The notes under the pieces were generated by a model. The model was given only the letters and a program-made list of their open reading frames with translations, searched no databases and was not told where the DNA came from. A program made the position numbers and the translations under genes. From Perognathus longimembris pacificus (taxonomy: Eukaryota; Chordata; Mammalia; Rodentia; Heteromyidae): a stretch of DNA of 64,000 nt. Below, piece after piece: positions 1-10,580 of this stretch; position 1 is the stretch's first letter; each line of letters opens with the position of its first letter. Where the stretch lies: the NCBI RefSeq assembly GCF_023159225.1, contig NC_063171.1, positions 38,843,378 to 38,907,377 of the forward strand, read 5' to 3'.

Positions 1-429
1 CCTTAATTTGAGGAAACCTGGTCTTTTGAAAGTGTTTAGGAAGGTAACCTTCAGAAAAAATGTTATATTTTTAGGAAAATGCTAGGAGAAAACAGAGTAT
101 ACCTTTTAATGATTTTAGGATCCTTTAGGCTTTTAGGATAACAATTACTTCAGTACAAAGCATATTCTTCCCACCTTGTCCTTGTAAAAGCTGAGACTTA
201 AAGGTGTCCAGTAGCACATCCAGCATCACACAGTGGTCCTGATGTGGCAAAGACCCAAAGCTATCTCTGCCTTTTAAATCCTGTTCCAGGGCTGGGAACA
301 TGGTTCATAGTAGGTTGTTCAAGGCCCCTCATGTAAAATTCAATACCATCAAAAAAGAAAAGAAATTCTCAGTCCATAGGTTGAGACCCCTTATATCCAA
401 CCCTCATAAGTTTTTGATCCTAAGACAGG

Positions 430-614
430 CATTGATTCTCTCACTTGGCTTTTCTGCTCATGGCTGGTACTCTACCACTTGAGCCAAGCCTTCACTTCTA
501 GCTTTTTGCTGGTTAATTGGAGATAAGGGTCTCAGATTTGTCTACTTGGGCTGACACTGATCCTCGGATCTCACCTCTTGAGTAGATAGGATTGTAGTCA
601 TGAGCCACCAGCCT
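430..614 (-). mobile_element. SINE, 7SL/B1-head Geo type, partial
   Basis: Reverse complement shows the Geo tail (tag CTCAAGTGGTAGAGT) followed upstream by the B1-like head (CTACTCAAGAGGTGAG-like). Borders approximate and the copy is diverged. Confidence 0.8.
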
Positions 615-685
615 TGTCTTCAGACATTCATTCTTTATGGGGGTTTTTGTTTATTTGTGGGGGTGTTTGTTTGTTTGTTTGTTTG

Positions 686-917
686 GTGCCAGTGCTGGGA
701 CTTGAACTTCCTTTGGGTCTGGTCACTGTCTCTGAGCTTTTGTGCTTAAAGTTAGTGCTCTGCCACCTGAGCCACAACTCCACTTTGGCTTTTTTGGTGA
801 TTAATTGGAGATAAGAGTCTCATAGACTTTCTTGCCTAGGCTAGCTTTAAACAGTGATCCTCAAGTCTCAGCCTCTTGAGTAGCTAGGATTACAGGCATG
901 AGCCATCAGTGCTCAGC
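686..917 (-). mobile_element. SINE, B1-Geo type, near full length
   Basis: Begins at the 3' end with GTGCCAGTGCTGGGACTTGA (Geo tail reversed) and ends with the GGATTACAGGCATGAGCCA signature of the 7SL-like head. The flanking (TTTG)n at 666-685 is probably the expanded poly-A. Confidence 0.85.
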
Positions 918-1371
918 GATGCTGGGTTTCTCAACTCCTTCTTTTTAACCTGCTGGAGATCTGGAAACTGTCTACTGAAGAGTTGATGAGATCACATTCT
1001 TACTTTGTCGGAGGGCTGTTCTAAACCCAACTAGGCTCTTTCGAGTGTACTCTTTCCCTCTCCTGAGGTTTCCAACCTCTGCACTCAGTTTCATCCAGCA
1101 CCACCCCAGCACCCCTCTGCCTATGTGCTGGTCCCACAGGAAAAAAAAACAAAAAACAAAACAAAAAAAACCCAAACAGCCATGGCCTGTCTTTATTTTG
1201 TAAGGTCAGTCTTTCAAGGTCAAATTTAGTTTTACGTCATCACTTCCTGAGTGCAAAGAAACATCTGACATACTGAAGAAAATTCATGAAGAAGAAAGAA
1301 TCATGCAATGTTAAAATAAGAAAGGATGAGCAGTAATCTATCCCAGATCCTCGTTGTAGAGATGACAAAGT

Positions 1372-1546
1372 ACCATGGAAAGCACACTTGAGTTCACATC
1401 CTGATTCTGCTCTTTAATATCTGTGGACCTTAGGCAATTTATTTAACTTCTCTCAATCTCATTTTCCTCATCTGTGGAGGAAAATAGCAGTGTTACCTCA
1501 CCAAGTCGTTGTAAAGATTAAATGAATGCCTGTAACATTAGATGCT
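1372..1546 (+). mobile_element. MIR remnant
   Basis: MIR core features in order: 'CCTTAGGCAATTTATTTAAC', 'CTCATTTTCCTCATCTGTGG', then 'GTAAAGATTAAATGA'. An old, mammal-wide SINE. Confidence 0.8.
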
Positions 1547-1807
1547 TATTATGTATAATTTTCTTCTCTTTTTTCAAAAATATACAAAAAGGCAGAGTTG
1601 GTCTAGAACTCAGATGTCTAGACTGCATTACTACTCTTACTGCCATGGCTTGCTACCTTCCCTCCTGATGCAGCAGCCTTGGCAATCCCCAAACACAGGG
1701 CTTTGCCCACCATCCCTAGTCAGGTCTTGGATCTTCTTGGAACTTGCTTTGATTATGTTGTCTACTTTCACAGCTGTTCTCCTAGTCTCTATCCTTTTTT
1801 CCCCTTT

Positions 1808-1985
1808 CTGTAGTAAGATTTGTACTCAGAGCGTCACATTTGTTAGGCAGATGCTCTACCTCTTAAGTCATGCTCCCAGCTACCACACCCTTTTTCCAGA
1901 TAGGGTCTCACTTTTGCATGGGACCAGCCTCTAAACAAGATCCTTCTGAATAGCTGGGAGTGTGTACCACCAAGCCCCAGTCTCT
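1808..1985 (-). mobile_element. Old B1/ID dimeric SINE (B1-dID-like)
   Basis: Reversed, it has a 7SL-like head (CTATTCAGAAGGATC, GTGAGACCCTATCT) followed by a tRNA-like ID unit with 'AAGAGGTAGAGCATCTGCC'. It lacks the Geo tail, so it is probably older than the Geo elements. Confidence 0.5.
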
Positions 1986-2236
1986 ACCACCACACCTCAT
2001 CTACCCTTCTGTGTTGAGATATTAATCTTTTCCTTGAAGGTTTGGTGGAGGATGTGTTGACAAAAATAAACAAATATGAACTAAATGTGATAGTCAACAC
2101 TGAATCATCTCTTTGGAGATCTGTAAGCTGGGACATGTTTATTAGAAAACTCAAAACTTGTGTATTTTATGTTGCAAAGCAGGTTATTATTGTTTTGGCT
2201 TACTAATTATGTTAATCTTAGGGCCTATTATAACTG

Positions 2237-2260
2237 GTGTGTGTGTGTGTGTGTGTGTGT
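2237..2260. repeat. (GT)n microsatellite
   Basis: Perfect GT dinucleotide run of about 12 units. Confidence 0.95.
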
Positions 2261-2981
2261 ATGTATACACTGAACTTGAAATTAGAGTCTGGCTCTTGCT
2301 AGATAGACATTCTACCACTTAAGCCATATTCCCAACTCCATTCTTATCCCATGAATTCTTATGATAGACCTGAAGTATACATAGCTAGTAAGATTCACAA
2401 AAGGTAAATAATTGGCCCTCGCAGGTGATCATAGGATGCAAACTCATTCTCACTCCACATGATGCTCGTTAATATCAGTTATAATTTCTGGGTATATTCA
2501 AAATAATATTCAAAATCCATGTGATTCTGTGCTGATAGAGGCAGGGAGGTTAGTTGGGTATTGGATTTGGAGTGAAGAGAAAGACTGGTAATGCAGAGCA
2601 GTGTTGATTTATTCTCTGCTAATTACTGAAGATGGCTGCCACTCCACTCTTTCTCACTGTGAGACAGGTCAAATTGGTGTACTTCCACCTTTCAGGAGGT
2701 CACACTAAGCAAACAAGAGAGAATAGTTGTCAACCGTATCGAGGGTGCTTGGCATGTATATACCAGGTGCTGTGAGAGAAGAGTTCCTGGAGGAATGACT
2801 GAGTGAACTTCTAGCTTTCTTTGGCTAGAAGAGCCATATCATTAGAAAGATGAACAGATTTCTCTAAACAGGTAAGTTTATCTATGACTAAGAGACCAGG
2901 CCAATGCTACCCACTAGAAATAGGATACAAGTGACTATATAATTTAAAATTCGTCTAGAAGCCACAGGTAAAAATATTTTG

Positions 2982-3236
2982 AAGCCACGCACTAGTGGCT
3001 TAAGCCTATAATCCTAGCTACTCAGGAGGCTGAGATCGGAGAATTGTGGTTGGAAGCCAGCCCAGGCAAGAAAGTCCTTGAGACTCTTATCTCTAATTAA
3101 CCCCCTCCCCCCAAGCAGAAGTAGTACTGTGGCTGAAGTGGTACAGCTCTAGCCTTGGGCAAAACAAACTCAGATATAGCTCCCAGGCCTTGGGTTCAAG
3201 TCCCAGGAACCACAAACATACACACCACACACACAC
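2982..3236 (+). mobile_element. SINE, B1-Geo type
   Basis: 7SL-like head (CTAGCTACTCAGGAGGCTGA) followed by the Geo tail, ending in a CA-rich tail. Confidence 0.85.
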
Positions 3237-3283
3237 TTGATATATTGCATCTAACCCAATATATTAGAAATACTACTATTTCT

Positions 3284-3488
3284 TTCCTTTTTTTTTTTTC
3301 CCCTAGTCCAGGGGCTTGAACTCAGGGCCTGCGCACTATCCCTGAGCTTCTTTTGCTCAAAGCTAGCACTCTACCATTTGAGCCACAATGCCACTTGCGG
3401 CTTTTCCGTTTATGTAGTACTGAGGAACTGAACCAGGGCTTTATGTTTGCTAGGCAAGCACTCTTCCACTAAGCCACATTCTCAGCCC
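3284..3488 (-). mobile_element. SINE, IDL-Geo
   Basis: Poly-T, reversed Geo tail, then reversed ID-like head ending CTCAGCCC. A second poly-T run follows at about 3490-3505. Confidence 0.88.
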
Positions 3489-3678
3489 ACCTTTTTTTTT
3501 TTTTTAATAAATAAATTGGCAGTATTGCACTCATTTGTCCACCTTTTGTTTTGAGAATGGGAGAGCTGACACTTGAACATGAGCAAATCACAGCCTTGAC
3601 TGCAGGGATATGTAGGCTAAGGAACAATGTTTGCCATTCTCAAACCATAGGGAAAATCTTAGCTAAAAGCAGAGTTCG

Positions 3679-3873
3679 GGGCTGGGAATATGGCCTAGAG
3701 AAAGAGTGCTTGCCTCGTATACATGAAGCCCTGGGTTCGATTCCTCAGCACCATATATATAGAAAAAGCCAGAAGTGCTCTGTGGTTCAAGTGGTAGAGT
3801 GCTAGCCTTGAGCTAAAGAAGCTCAGGGACAGTTCCTAGGCCCTGAGTTCAAGCCCCAGTACTGGCAAAAAAG
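3679..3873 (+). mobile_element. SINE, IDL-Geo
   Basis: GGGGCTGGGAATATGGCCTA head with B box GGTTCGATTCC, then the Geo tail ending in short poly-A. Confidence 0.88.
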
Positions 3874-3889
3874 AGCCTTCTTAAAGCTT

Positions 3890-4112
3890 CACGTTGGAGC
3901 TGGTGGCTCACACCTGTAATCCTAACTACACTGGAGGCTGAGATCTGAAGATTGAGGTTTGAAGTCCAGGCAGACAAATCCAAGAGACTCTTCTAATTAA
4001 CCAACAGGGAAAAAAAGCTGAGAAATGTCTCAAGTGGTAGAGTGTCATCCTAAGGAAAGAAGCAAAAAGAGAGAACATGAAGTTCTGAGCTCAAGCCCCA
4101 GTACCTACACAC
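3890..4112 (+). mobile_element. SINE, B1-Geo type
   Basis: Head GGTGGCTCACACCTGTAATC; degenerate Geo tail ending in a CA repeat. Lies 20 bp after an IDL-Geo copy in the same orientation. Confidence 0.82.
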
Positions 4113-4449
4113 ACACATATACCTCTACCCTGGGATGGGAGATAAGGGAAACCAACAAGTAATACAGGTTGGGGTTTAAAGTATGGACTTTATCTGGAGC
4201 AAAGGTCTTGGCAGGATGGCTCTTTTCCTGGATTTTGAGGGGCTCAGCAATATTTCTTTGTCCCAAACTCAAGAAGATCTAGCTCAGATTATCTTTCTCT
4301 TGACCTATCACATATATGCATTACACATTTTTATATGCACATATTATAAACATGTATGCATATTATATGTGTTTATTAAGTGTACCATGTGTATATGAAC
4401 ATATGATATATATTATATACTATGCATGTTATTGCATAATTTTGTTTAT

Positions 4450-4559
4450 TTCTTTTTTTTTTTGGTCCGTCATGGGGCTTGCACTCTGGGCTGGGCGCTG
4501 TCTCTGTGCTCTTCAGCTCAAGGCTAGTGCTCTACCACTTGAGCCACAGAGCCACTGCC
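4450..4559 (-). mobile_element. SINE, Geo tail only
   Basis: Poly-T then the reversed Geo unit up to GAGCCACAGAGCCACTGCC. Neither left monomer is present, so this is a 5'-truncated copy. Confidence 0.75.
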
Positions 4560-4649
4560 AATGTGCATGTTTATATGTATGTATTATAAAAGAAAAAAAA
4601 GACAGTATCAATGTACCCTATAGCCACAGATCATATAATTAGAGTAGAT

Positions 4650-4745
4650 CATATAATAGGAGCATAGACTTTGAAGTTGGACCAACATTATACACATGTT
4701 ACTTTTATTTCACTTCTCTGAGCATCTGAAAATGGGAATAAACTC
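4650..4745 (+). mobile_element. MIR remnant
   Basis: Weak MIR-like run: 'AGACTTTGAAGTTGGACCAA', 'TTTCACTTCTCTGAGCATCT', 'GAAAATGGGAATAA'. Confidence 0.45.
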
Positions 4746-5016
4746 CAGCCTGTTATGTTACTGGTTGGTTTTCCTTATCCTCCAGGGTGGAACTTTAAGC
4801 AGTCTCCTGACACCCTAATTTCCCAGGATTCCTTGGCTGACTGCATAGACGGGATAACAGAGGTTGAATTAGAAAATCTGTCTTCAGTGGTACCATGTAC
4901 AGAGTGTAGATTTGTGGAGAAATTACTGAGAGCCTAAAATATACCCCTCTCCCCCTAAATTTAAGTGGCACTTCAGCTGTGCTGCCAAATTTTGATGAGG
5001 GGAGAAAGATACCACT

Positions 5017-5249
5017 TTTTCCCCCCATGGTATTTGAACTCAAGGCCTGGGCGCTGTCCCTGAGCTTTTTCACTCAAGGCTAGCACTCTACCACTTTGAG
5101 CCACAGCGCTACTTCTGGATTTTCTGGTGGCTAATTGGATATAAGAGACTCATGGGCCTTTTCAGCCCAGGCTGGCTTAGAACCACAGTCCTTAGAGCTC
5201 AGCCTCCTGAGTAGCTAGGATTATAGGCATGAGCCACGGGTGCCAGGCT
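5017..5249 (-). mobile_element. SINE, B1-Geo type
   Basis: Reversed Geo tail (TTTGAACTCAAGGCCTGGGC) and reversed 7SL-like head (CCTCCTGAGTAGCTAGGATT). Confidence 0.85.
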
Positions 5250-5353
5250 TTGAGATGCCACCTTTAAGTCTTTATTTCTTCTAATAACCTCTAGCCCTTG
5301 CCAAACTACTTTCCTCTTTCTTTTTTCTCCTTACTTGTGTGTCAGATTTGTGT

Positions 5354-5556
5354 GTGTTTTTTTCTAGTCCTGGGACTTGAACTTGGCCTGAACACTGTCC
5401 CTGAGCTTCTTTTGTTCAAGGTTAGCACTCTGCCACTTAAGCTACAATGCCACTTCTGCCTTTTTCTTTTTCTGTTTATGTGGTACTGTGGAATCAAACC
5501 CAGGGCTTCATGCATGGTAGGCAAACACTCTACCACTAAGCCACATTCCCAGCCCC
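5354..5556 (-). mobile_element. SINE, IDL-Geo
   Basis: Reversed Geo tail (AGTCCTGGGACTTGAACTTG) plus reversed ID head ending CCACATTCCCAGCCCC. Confidence 0.88.
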
Positions 5557-6171
5557 TGTGTGTCAAAATTTAGGCTTCTGAAGTCTTCCTCCTAAATCTG
5601 TACTTGTCCTCCAATACCTAGCTGACCTGATAGTCTGCCCATTATTTCCATCCATCAGGCATTTTTCTCCTCTGGTTTGTTCCTGGGTTTTCCTTCTTTA
5701 ACCTTTCAGAGAGAGAAAAAAGAAAGTATATCACTGTTCTGTTGCAGTCTCCTTGTTCATCATGGTACCTACTCCAGTCTGATTTCTTTTGTAGAGAAAC
5801 TTTCAGTGGCTGACCATCATTATGCTCCTAACACTAGAAACATAGACTATTGTTTGATTTGCCTTTGGTTGTCTGGATCCCTTCGTGCCCCAGCTCACAC
5901 GCACACAAAACTGCTGAAGTCAGTGAGAGCTGGCATAGGCCCTGGGTTTAATCTCCCAGCACCAAAACCCACGGAGTTGCCAAGTTAAAAATTAATCTTC
6001 TAGCCTTTTATAGGGATATAGGATGCTCAGTTCCTGCCAAAGTGAAAAAGAATAGTGCAAGACGGAAGCCAAAAATGTCAGGTAAAATGAGCTTGTCTCT
6101 GGAGATAGTGAGGAGGAATTCAGACCAAGCATGAGTAACTTAATGATACAGTTCGTGTCTAAAGACAGATG

Positions 6172-6402
6172 AGAGGCTGGGAACCTGGCTCAGGGGTAGA
6201 GTGCTTGCCTAGCATGCATGAAGTCCTGGGTTCAATTCTTCAATACCACATAAACAGCAACAAATAAATAGCAACACATAAGCAAATAAAAAGCCAGAAG
6301 TGGTGCTATAGCTCAAGAGGTAGAGTGCTAACCTTGAGCAGAAAGAAGCCAGGGACAGTGCTTAGGCCCTGAGTCCCAAGCCCCAGGACTGGGGGGAAAA
6401 AA
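6172..6402 (+). mobile_element. SINE, IDL-Geo
   Basis: GAGGCTGGGAACCTGGCTCA head. The linker between the monomers is expanded by repeated AAGCAAATA-like units; Geo tail follows. Confidence 0.85.
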
Positions 6403-6914
6403 GAGACGGATGAGAGGCTGGAATAAGAGCCATGACCCATTTTGAGAGTCTTTTTCTGCTGGTGATCATGAAGTGTTTATGTTCAAGTTCTGCAGGTTTT
6501 CCCCATCTCCTTGCTTATATCTCTATTGCTCACAGGGCCCTTCATCATTACTTCCCAACAGAACCCTCTCCTGTCATGGAAATTATCTACTCTGTACTGT
6601 CCAGTAGGGTAGCCTCTAGTAACATGTAGCTGTTATGTACTTGAACTGTGACTAGTACAACTGAGTTTTAAACTTCACTTTAAATTTTAAATAGATTAAA
6701 GAAATCTTAATACACGTAACTTGTGGCTTATTGTATGAGGTAACACAGATCTAGATTCTAATACATAATAGAACAACCTCTGTTACATGATGAATGAAGC
6801 CAAATCTTTACTTTGGAGGAATGGGAAGTGGATAAGAAATGATGGAATAGAGCAATTTGAGGTAAATCAAAAGTTGCATCTTCTGAAGTTTGCTTTCCTT
6901 TCTCCCCTCACCCC

Positions 6915-7137
6915 CTTTTTCAGTCATGGGGCTTGAACTCAGGGCCTGAGCACTATTACTGAGCTTTTTTGTTCAAGGCCAGTGCTCTACCACTCTGAGA
7001 CACTTCTGATTTTTTAGTGCTTAATTGGAGATAAGAGTCTCATGGACTTTCCTGCCCAGGCTGGTTTCAAACCTTGATCCCCAGATCTCAACCTCCTGAG
7101 TAGCTAGGATTACAGGAATGAGCCACCAACACCCAAC
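6915..7137 (-). mobile_element. SINE, B1-Geo type
   Basis: Reversed Geo tail (ATGGGGCTTGAACTCAGGGC) and head (CCTCCTGAGTAGCTAGGATT). Confidence 0.85.
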
Positions 7138-7534
7138 TTGAAGTTTACCTTCTTTTATGGCTTTTAGATGCAGTAATAGGGAAAAGAGTAGGACGAAGGA
7201 CCAATGTAAACAAAACCAGAAACTAAAAACCATTGTAAGAGAAAGGAGAACAGTAGAGGGCAGGAATCAAAACTGAGTACCTGCTGTATAACACTGGAAA
7301 CCTGAGCAACAAGATCATTTCCACCTTCACAGACCTTCCAGCCTTGTCCAGACAAGGATTTCCCATTGGGTATTTGTGCTTCCGGATGACTAGGTACTGG
7401 GAGCTGTGAAAGCCATCAGAGAGATGCTAACCTGACACTGGACTATCCTGTTAGATGTTATGGCTAATGGCCTAGTTTGGAAGAAGGACTACCTTTCTCT
7501 TGAGTACAATGAGAGACTAGATTTTGGTGGTGGT

Positions 7535-7760
7535 AGTGGTGGTGATGGGGCTTGAACTCAGCCTGGGCCCTGTCCCTGAACTCTTTTGCTCAAGGCTAGC
7601 ACTCTACCTCTTGAGCCACAGCTCCACTTCTGGCTTTTGAGTGCTTAATTGAATATAAGAGTCTCTCAGACTTCGCTGCCCAGGCTGACTGAGCCCCAGT
7701 CCTCCGTGTCAGCCTCCTGAGTAGCTAGGTTTACTGGAGTGAGCCACCAATGCCTAGCTA
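7535..7760 (-). mobile_element. SINE, B1-Geo type
   Basis: Preceded by a short GGT repeat; contains both the reversed Geo tail and the reversed 7SL-like head. Confidence 0.83.
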
Positions 7761-7847
7761 AAATTAAAGATTTTTTTTCTTCTTTATTGTCAAAGTGAAG
7801 TATAGAGGGGTTACAGTTTCATATGTAAGGCAATAATTTTAAGTAGC

Positions 7848-8113
7848 AGTCCAGCACCAGTGGCGCATGCCTGTAATCCTAGCTACTCAAGAGGCTGGAA
7901 CCTGAGGATTGTGATTCCAGGTTAGCCTGGGCAGGAAAGTCTATGATACTCTTATCTCCATTTAACCACCCAAAAGCTGGAAATGGAGCTGTGGCTCAAA
8001 TGGTAGTGTGCTATCCTTGAGCAAAAGCTCAGGGACAACACCCAGGCCCTGAGTTAAAGGCCTGGGACAGGAGTGGCACCCACGCATGCGCGCGCGCGCA
8101 CACACACACACTC
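7848..8113 (+). mobile_element. SINE, B1-Geo type with (CG)n(CA)n tail
   Basis: Head and tail present. The usual poly-A is replaced by an alternating CG then CA purine-pyrimidine run at about 8085-8112. Confidence 0.83.
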
Positions 8114-8355
8114 AAAGATTTTAAACAGTACAATGGCCTGGTTAAATTTGCATTTTAGTAAACTCACTACTATATTGTGGTCTGTTTATACCCCTGGGTT
8201 TGTCTTAGCTTTGTTGTGGTTTTTCTTTTGAATCAGCCATCTCCAATGTCTTGTCTAGTTTATGTCATTTTGTCTTTCTTTGTTCCTCCTTTCCTGCATT
8301 GCTCCTTCCTGGGTCCTTTCTTCTTTCCTGGTCTCCTTCTGTCTCTGACCCAAAG

Positions 8356-8388
8356 TTCGGCCAGTAAAAAGCAGTCTCACCTGTCCAG
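8356..8388 (+). other. Candidate 33-nt in-frame cassette exon in ARHGEF11 intron 1 (speculative)
   Basis: A long pyrimidine-rich tract (about 8265-8350) leads to an AAAG acceptor; 33 bases later is a strong donor, CAG|GTAAGA. Joined after an exon ending in AG, as inferred for exon 1, and before exon 2, it stays open and encodes SASKKQSHLS between Ser and Arg. No transcript evidence. The acceptor is weak (A at -3) and chance matches of this kind occur in long introns. Confidence 0.2.
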
Positions 8389-8504
8389 GTAAGAGGGTAA
8401 CCATTCTGAGTGGGAAGAAAAATCACTTTCTTTATATTTTAATTTGGTTTTTGAACAGGTTGTATCTCTCTATGGTTCAGAGAGAGTGTGTATATGTATT
8501 TCAT

Positions 8505-8729
8505 GAGCGCTTGAACTCAAGGCCTAGTCCCGTCCCTGAGCTTTTTTTTTCCTCAAGGCTTGCACTCTACCACTTGAGCCATAGCTCCACTTCTGACTTT
8601 TTAGTGGTTAATTGGAGAAAAGAGTCAATGAATTTTCCTCCTCCAGTTGGCTTTGAACTGTGATCCTCAGATCTCAGCCTTCTGAGTAGCTAGGATTATA
8701 GTACAGAGGTGAGCCACCAGCACCCAGCA
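8505..8729 (-). mobile_element. SINE, B1-Geo type
   Basis: Reversed Geo tail (GCTTGAACTCAAGGCCTAG) and reversed head ending GAGCCACCAGCACCCAGC. Confidence 0.83.
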
Positions 8730-9068
8730 GTTCAGAATTTCCAAAATAAAAAAGAGAAAATAATGAGGTTTCATCCTCATGCTCTTGCCATCTGCTTTCT
8801 TCCTCAGAGGCAGCCAATGTTAGATTTTTTTGCTTCCAGTGATACATTATCTTTTTGCATACATAAGCAAATATAAAACATGTCTAAACAAATTATTTCT
8901 TCTCTTTGATATTTGTTTTTGTATATCAACATATTCCATATCATGCTTTTCCCCCTCAACATATCATGGAGATTTTTCCTTATTATATATAAAGTGCCTC
9001 CAAGTTGCTTTATATGGCCAGGCTGTGTCATTACATTGATATAAAATAATATATTCAGCCAGTCATCT

Positions 9069-9128
9069 TTTGTGTGTGTGTGTGTATATATATATATACA
9101 CACACACAGATATATTTATATACACACA
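9069..9128. repeat. (TG)n(TA)n(CA)n compound microsatellite
   Basis: TG run, then TA run, then CA run: a near-palindromic alternating purine-pyrimidine stretch that could form a hairpin or cruciform. Confidence 0.9.
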
Positions 9129-9704
9129 TATAGTTTCCATTGCCTTTCCATTACAATTGTGGCTCCATCAGTAATCTTCTATTTAAGTAATTTTCTATAG
9201 TTAGAAATAGGATAGAAATTGCTTGTTTGTGAGAGGCAACAACTATGATTCAGGTACTGGCAACTTGTATACTTTTCTAAAAAAGGAGGGCCACAGCAGT
9301 GATTTAGGTTTTTTTCTCTTTCTGTAGAGGGTCCTAATTAAAGAAAAGATCAAGCAATGGATCTTTAGGTTGATGATCTGTGGTCCATTAAGGTTTTAGG
9401 GGCTTCAATAGTTTATAAGCAAGATGTCCCAGGCTAAGTATGGGAACCAGGCTGATTATAAGGCTGGTATATACTACACCAAACAGACCAGATGACTATT
9501 TTCCTATAGTACCCAAAAGATAAATGGAATTTTCAGAGGCTTGGGCTATTGCTGCCCCTGTTTTCTTTTTAAAAGCAGCAGGAAAAAAAAAAACTGTACA
9601 AGTTGCCAGTTATACTATAGATTAGTACTAAATACCCAGTTGTTATCCTGAAGATTGCCATTTTGGAATTTTGAGGGACAAAAAATGTAACTGAAATAGA
9701 GTTT

Positions 9705-9931
9705 GAGTCAGATACCAGTGGGTCACAGCTATAATCTTAGCTACTCAGGAGGCTGAGATCTGAAGGGTCAGGTTTAAAGCCATCCTGGGCAGACAAATCC
9801 AATTAACTAGCAGAATGCTGAAACAAGATTGGGCTCAAGTGGTAACATGCAGCTGACAGTAAAAAAAAAAAAAAAAAAAACGCCACGCAAGAGCTTAAGA
9901 CCCTGAGCTCAAGCCCTAGTTCCAGCACAAC
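9705..9931 (+). mobile_element. SINE, B1-Geo type, diverged
   Basis: Head CTTAGCTACTCAGGAGGCTG; the Geo tail is interrupted by an internal run of about 20 A at 9861-9880. Confidence 0.78.
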
Positions 9932-10157
9932 CTATCAGTCAGTCAGTGAGTAAATAAAGTAAAGGAGTTTGTTTCTGCTACAGTCATTGCAGTGTTCTGC
10001 TATGTTCATGAAGGCTTCTGTATGTCTGACCCACTGTGTCCTTTCCTCCCTCCTTTTGCAAATCATCACCTAACACTAACTAGCTTTTTGCTTGTTTGTT
10101 TTTTCCCTGTCTTTTTCTTGCATTCATTTTCTCTGCTGCTCCGTTCTGTTCCATCAG

Positions 10158-10172
10158 CCCCATTGCAGCCTG
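10158..10172 (+). other. Candidate 15-nt in-frame microexon in ARHGEF11 intron 1 (speculative)
   Basis: A pyrimidine tract of about 70 bases (10083-10153) ends in the strong acceptor ATCAG. Fifteen bases later is the donor CTG|GTAAGA. If spliced between exons 1 and 2 it keeps frame and adds five residues, reading S-P-I-A-A-W across the joins. No transcript support. Confidence 0.2.
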
Positions 10173-10488
10173 GTAAGACCCAACAGATGTGTGTGTATGT
10201 GCATATCCCCTCCTTGCAGTTGTCTCCTTGTTGTCAGACTCTGAGAAGGACTATTTCCTTCATACTCTGCTAAGTATTAAAGTAATCATGCTTTCCCTGC
10301 CGGTCAGGATTCCAGATAGATGGTATTGCCAGCAGCATAGACTCAGCTAAGTACCTATCAGTTTTAACAGGCTGCAGGGCGGGCGGGTCAGTGTCTCATT
10401 GTCCAAGACTTAGGGCCCTTTTTAATAGAGCATCTTAAGACTGGTTCCTCCCTGCCCAGCTCACTGATGTGCTTTTCTTACTCCACAG

Positions 10489-10580
10489 GTTAAGTAGCCT
10501 GTCTTCTCTGGGAGATTCCACATCTGAACGCAAGTCCCCTTCCCACCATCGCCAGCCCTCTGACACCTCTGAGACAACAG
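10489..10580 (+). CDS. ARHGEF11: ARHGEF11 exon 2
   Basis: Acceptor CCACAG, donor CAG|GTAGAA, enters in phase 2. Encodes residues about 11-42, starting LSSLSSLGDSTSERK and ending SETT. Ser-rich N-terminal leader before the PDZ domain. Confidence 0.95.

Larger units (their letters stand above)
1..10488 (+). other. ARHGEF11: ARHGEF11 intron 1 (3' part)
   Basis: No recognisable coding exon precedes 10489. The expected first exon (a short N-terminal peptide ending in a split Arg codon) is not found, so the window starts inside intron 1. The stretch holds about 16 Geo-type SINEs, MIR remnants and simple repeats, listed separately. Stretches 1-430, 2340-2980, 5557-6170 and 9130-9700 show nothing I recognise. 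Promoter and 5'UTR are outside the window. Confidence 0.85.

Noticed and set aside
8177..8392. 71-codon frame that covers the 33-nt candidate exon.
   Set aside because: As an independent ORF it is only a translated pyrimidine tract (Leu/Ser/Phe-rich).
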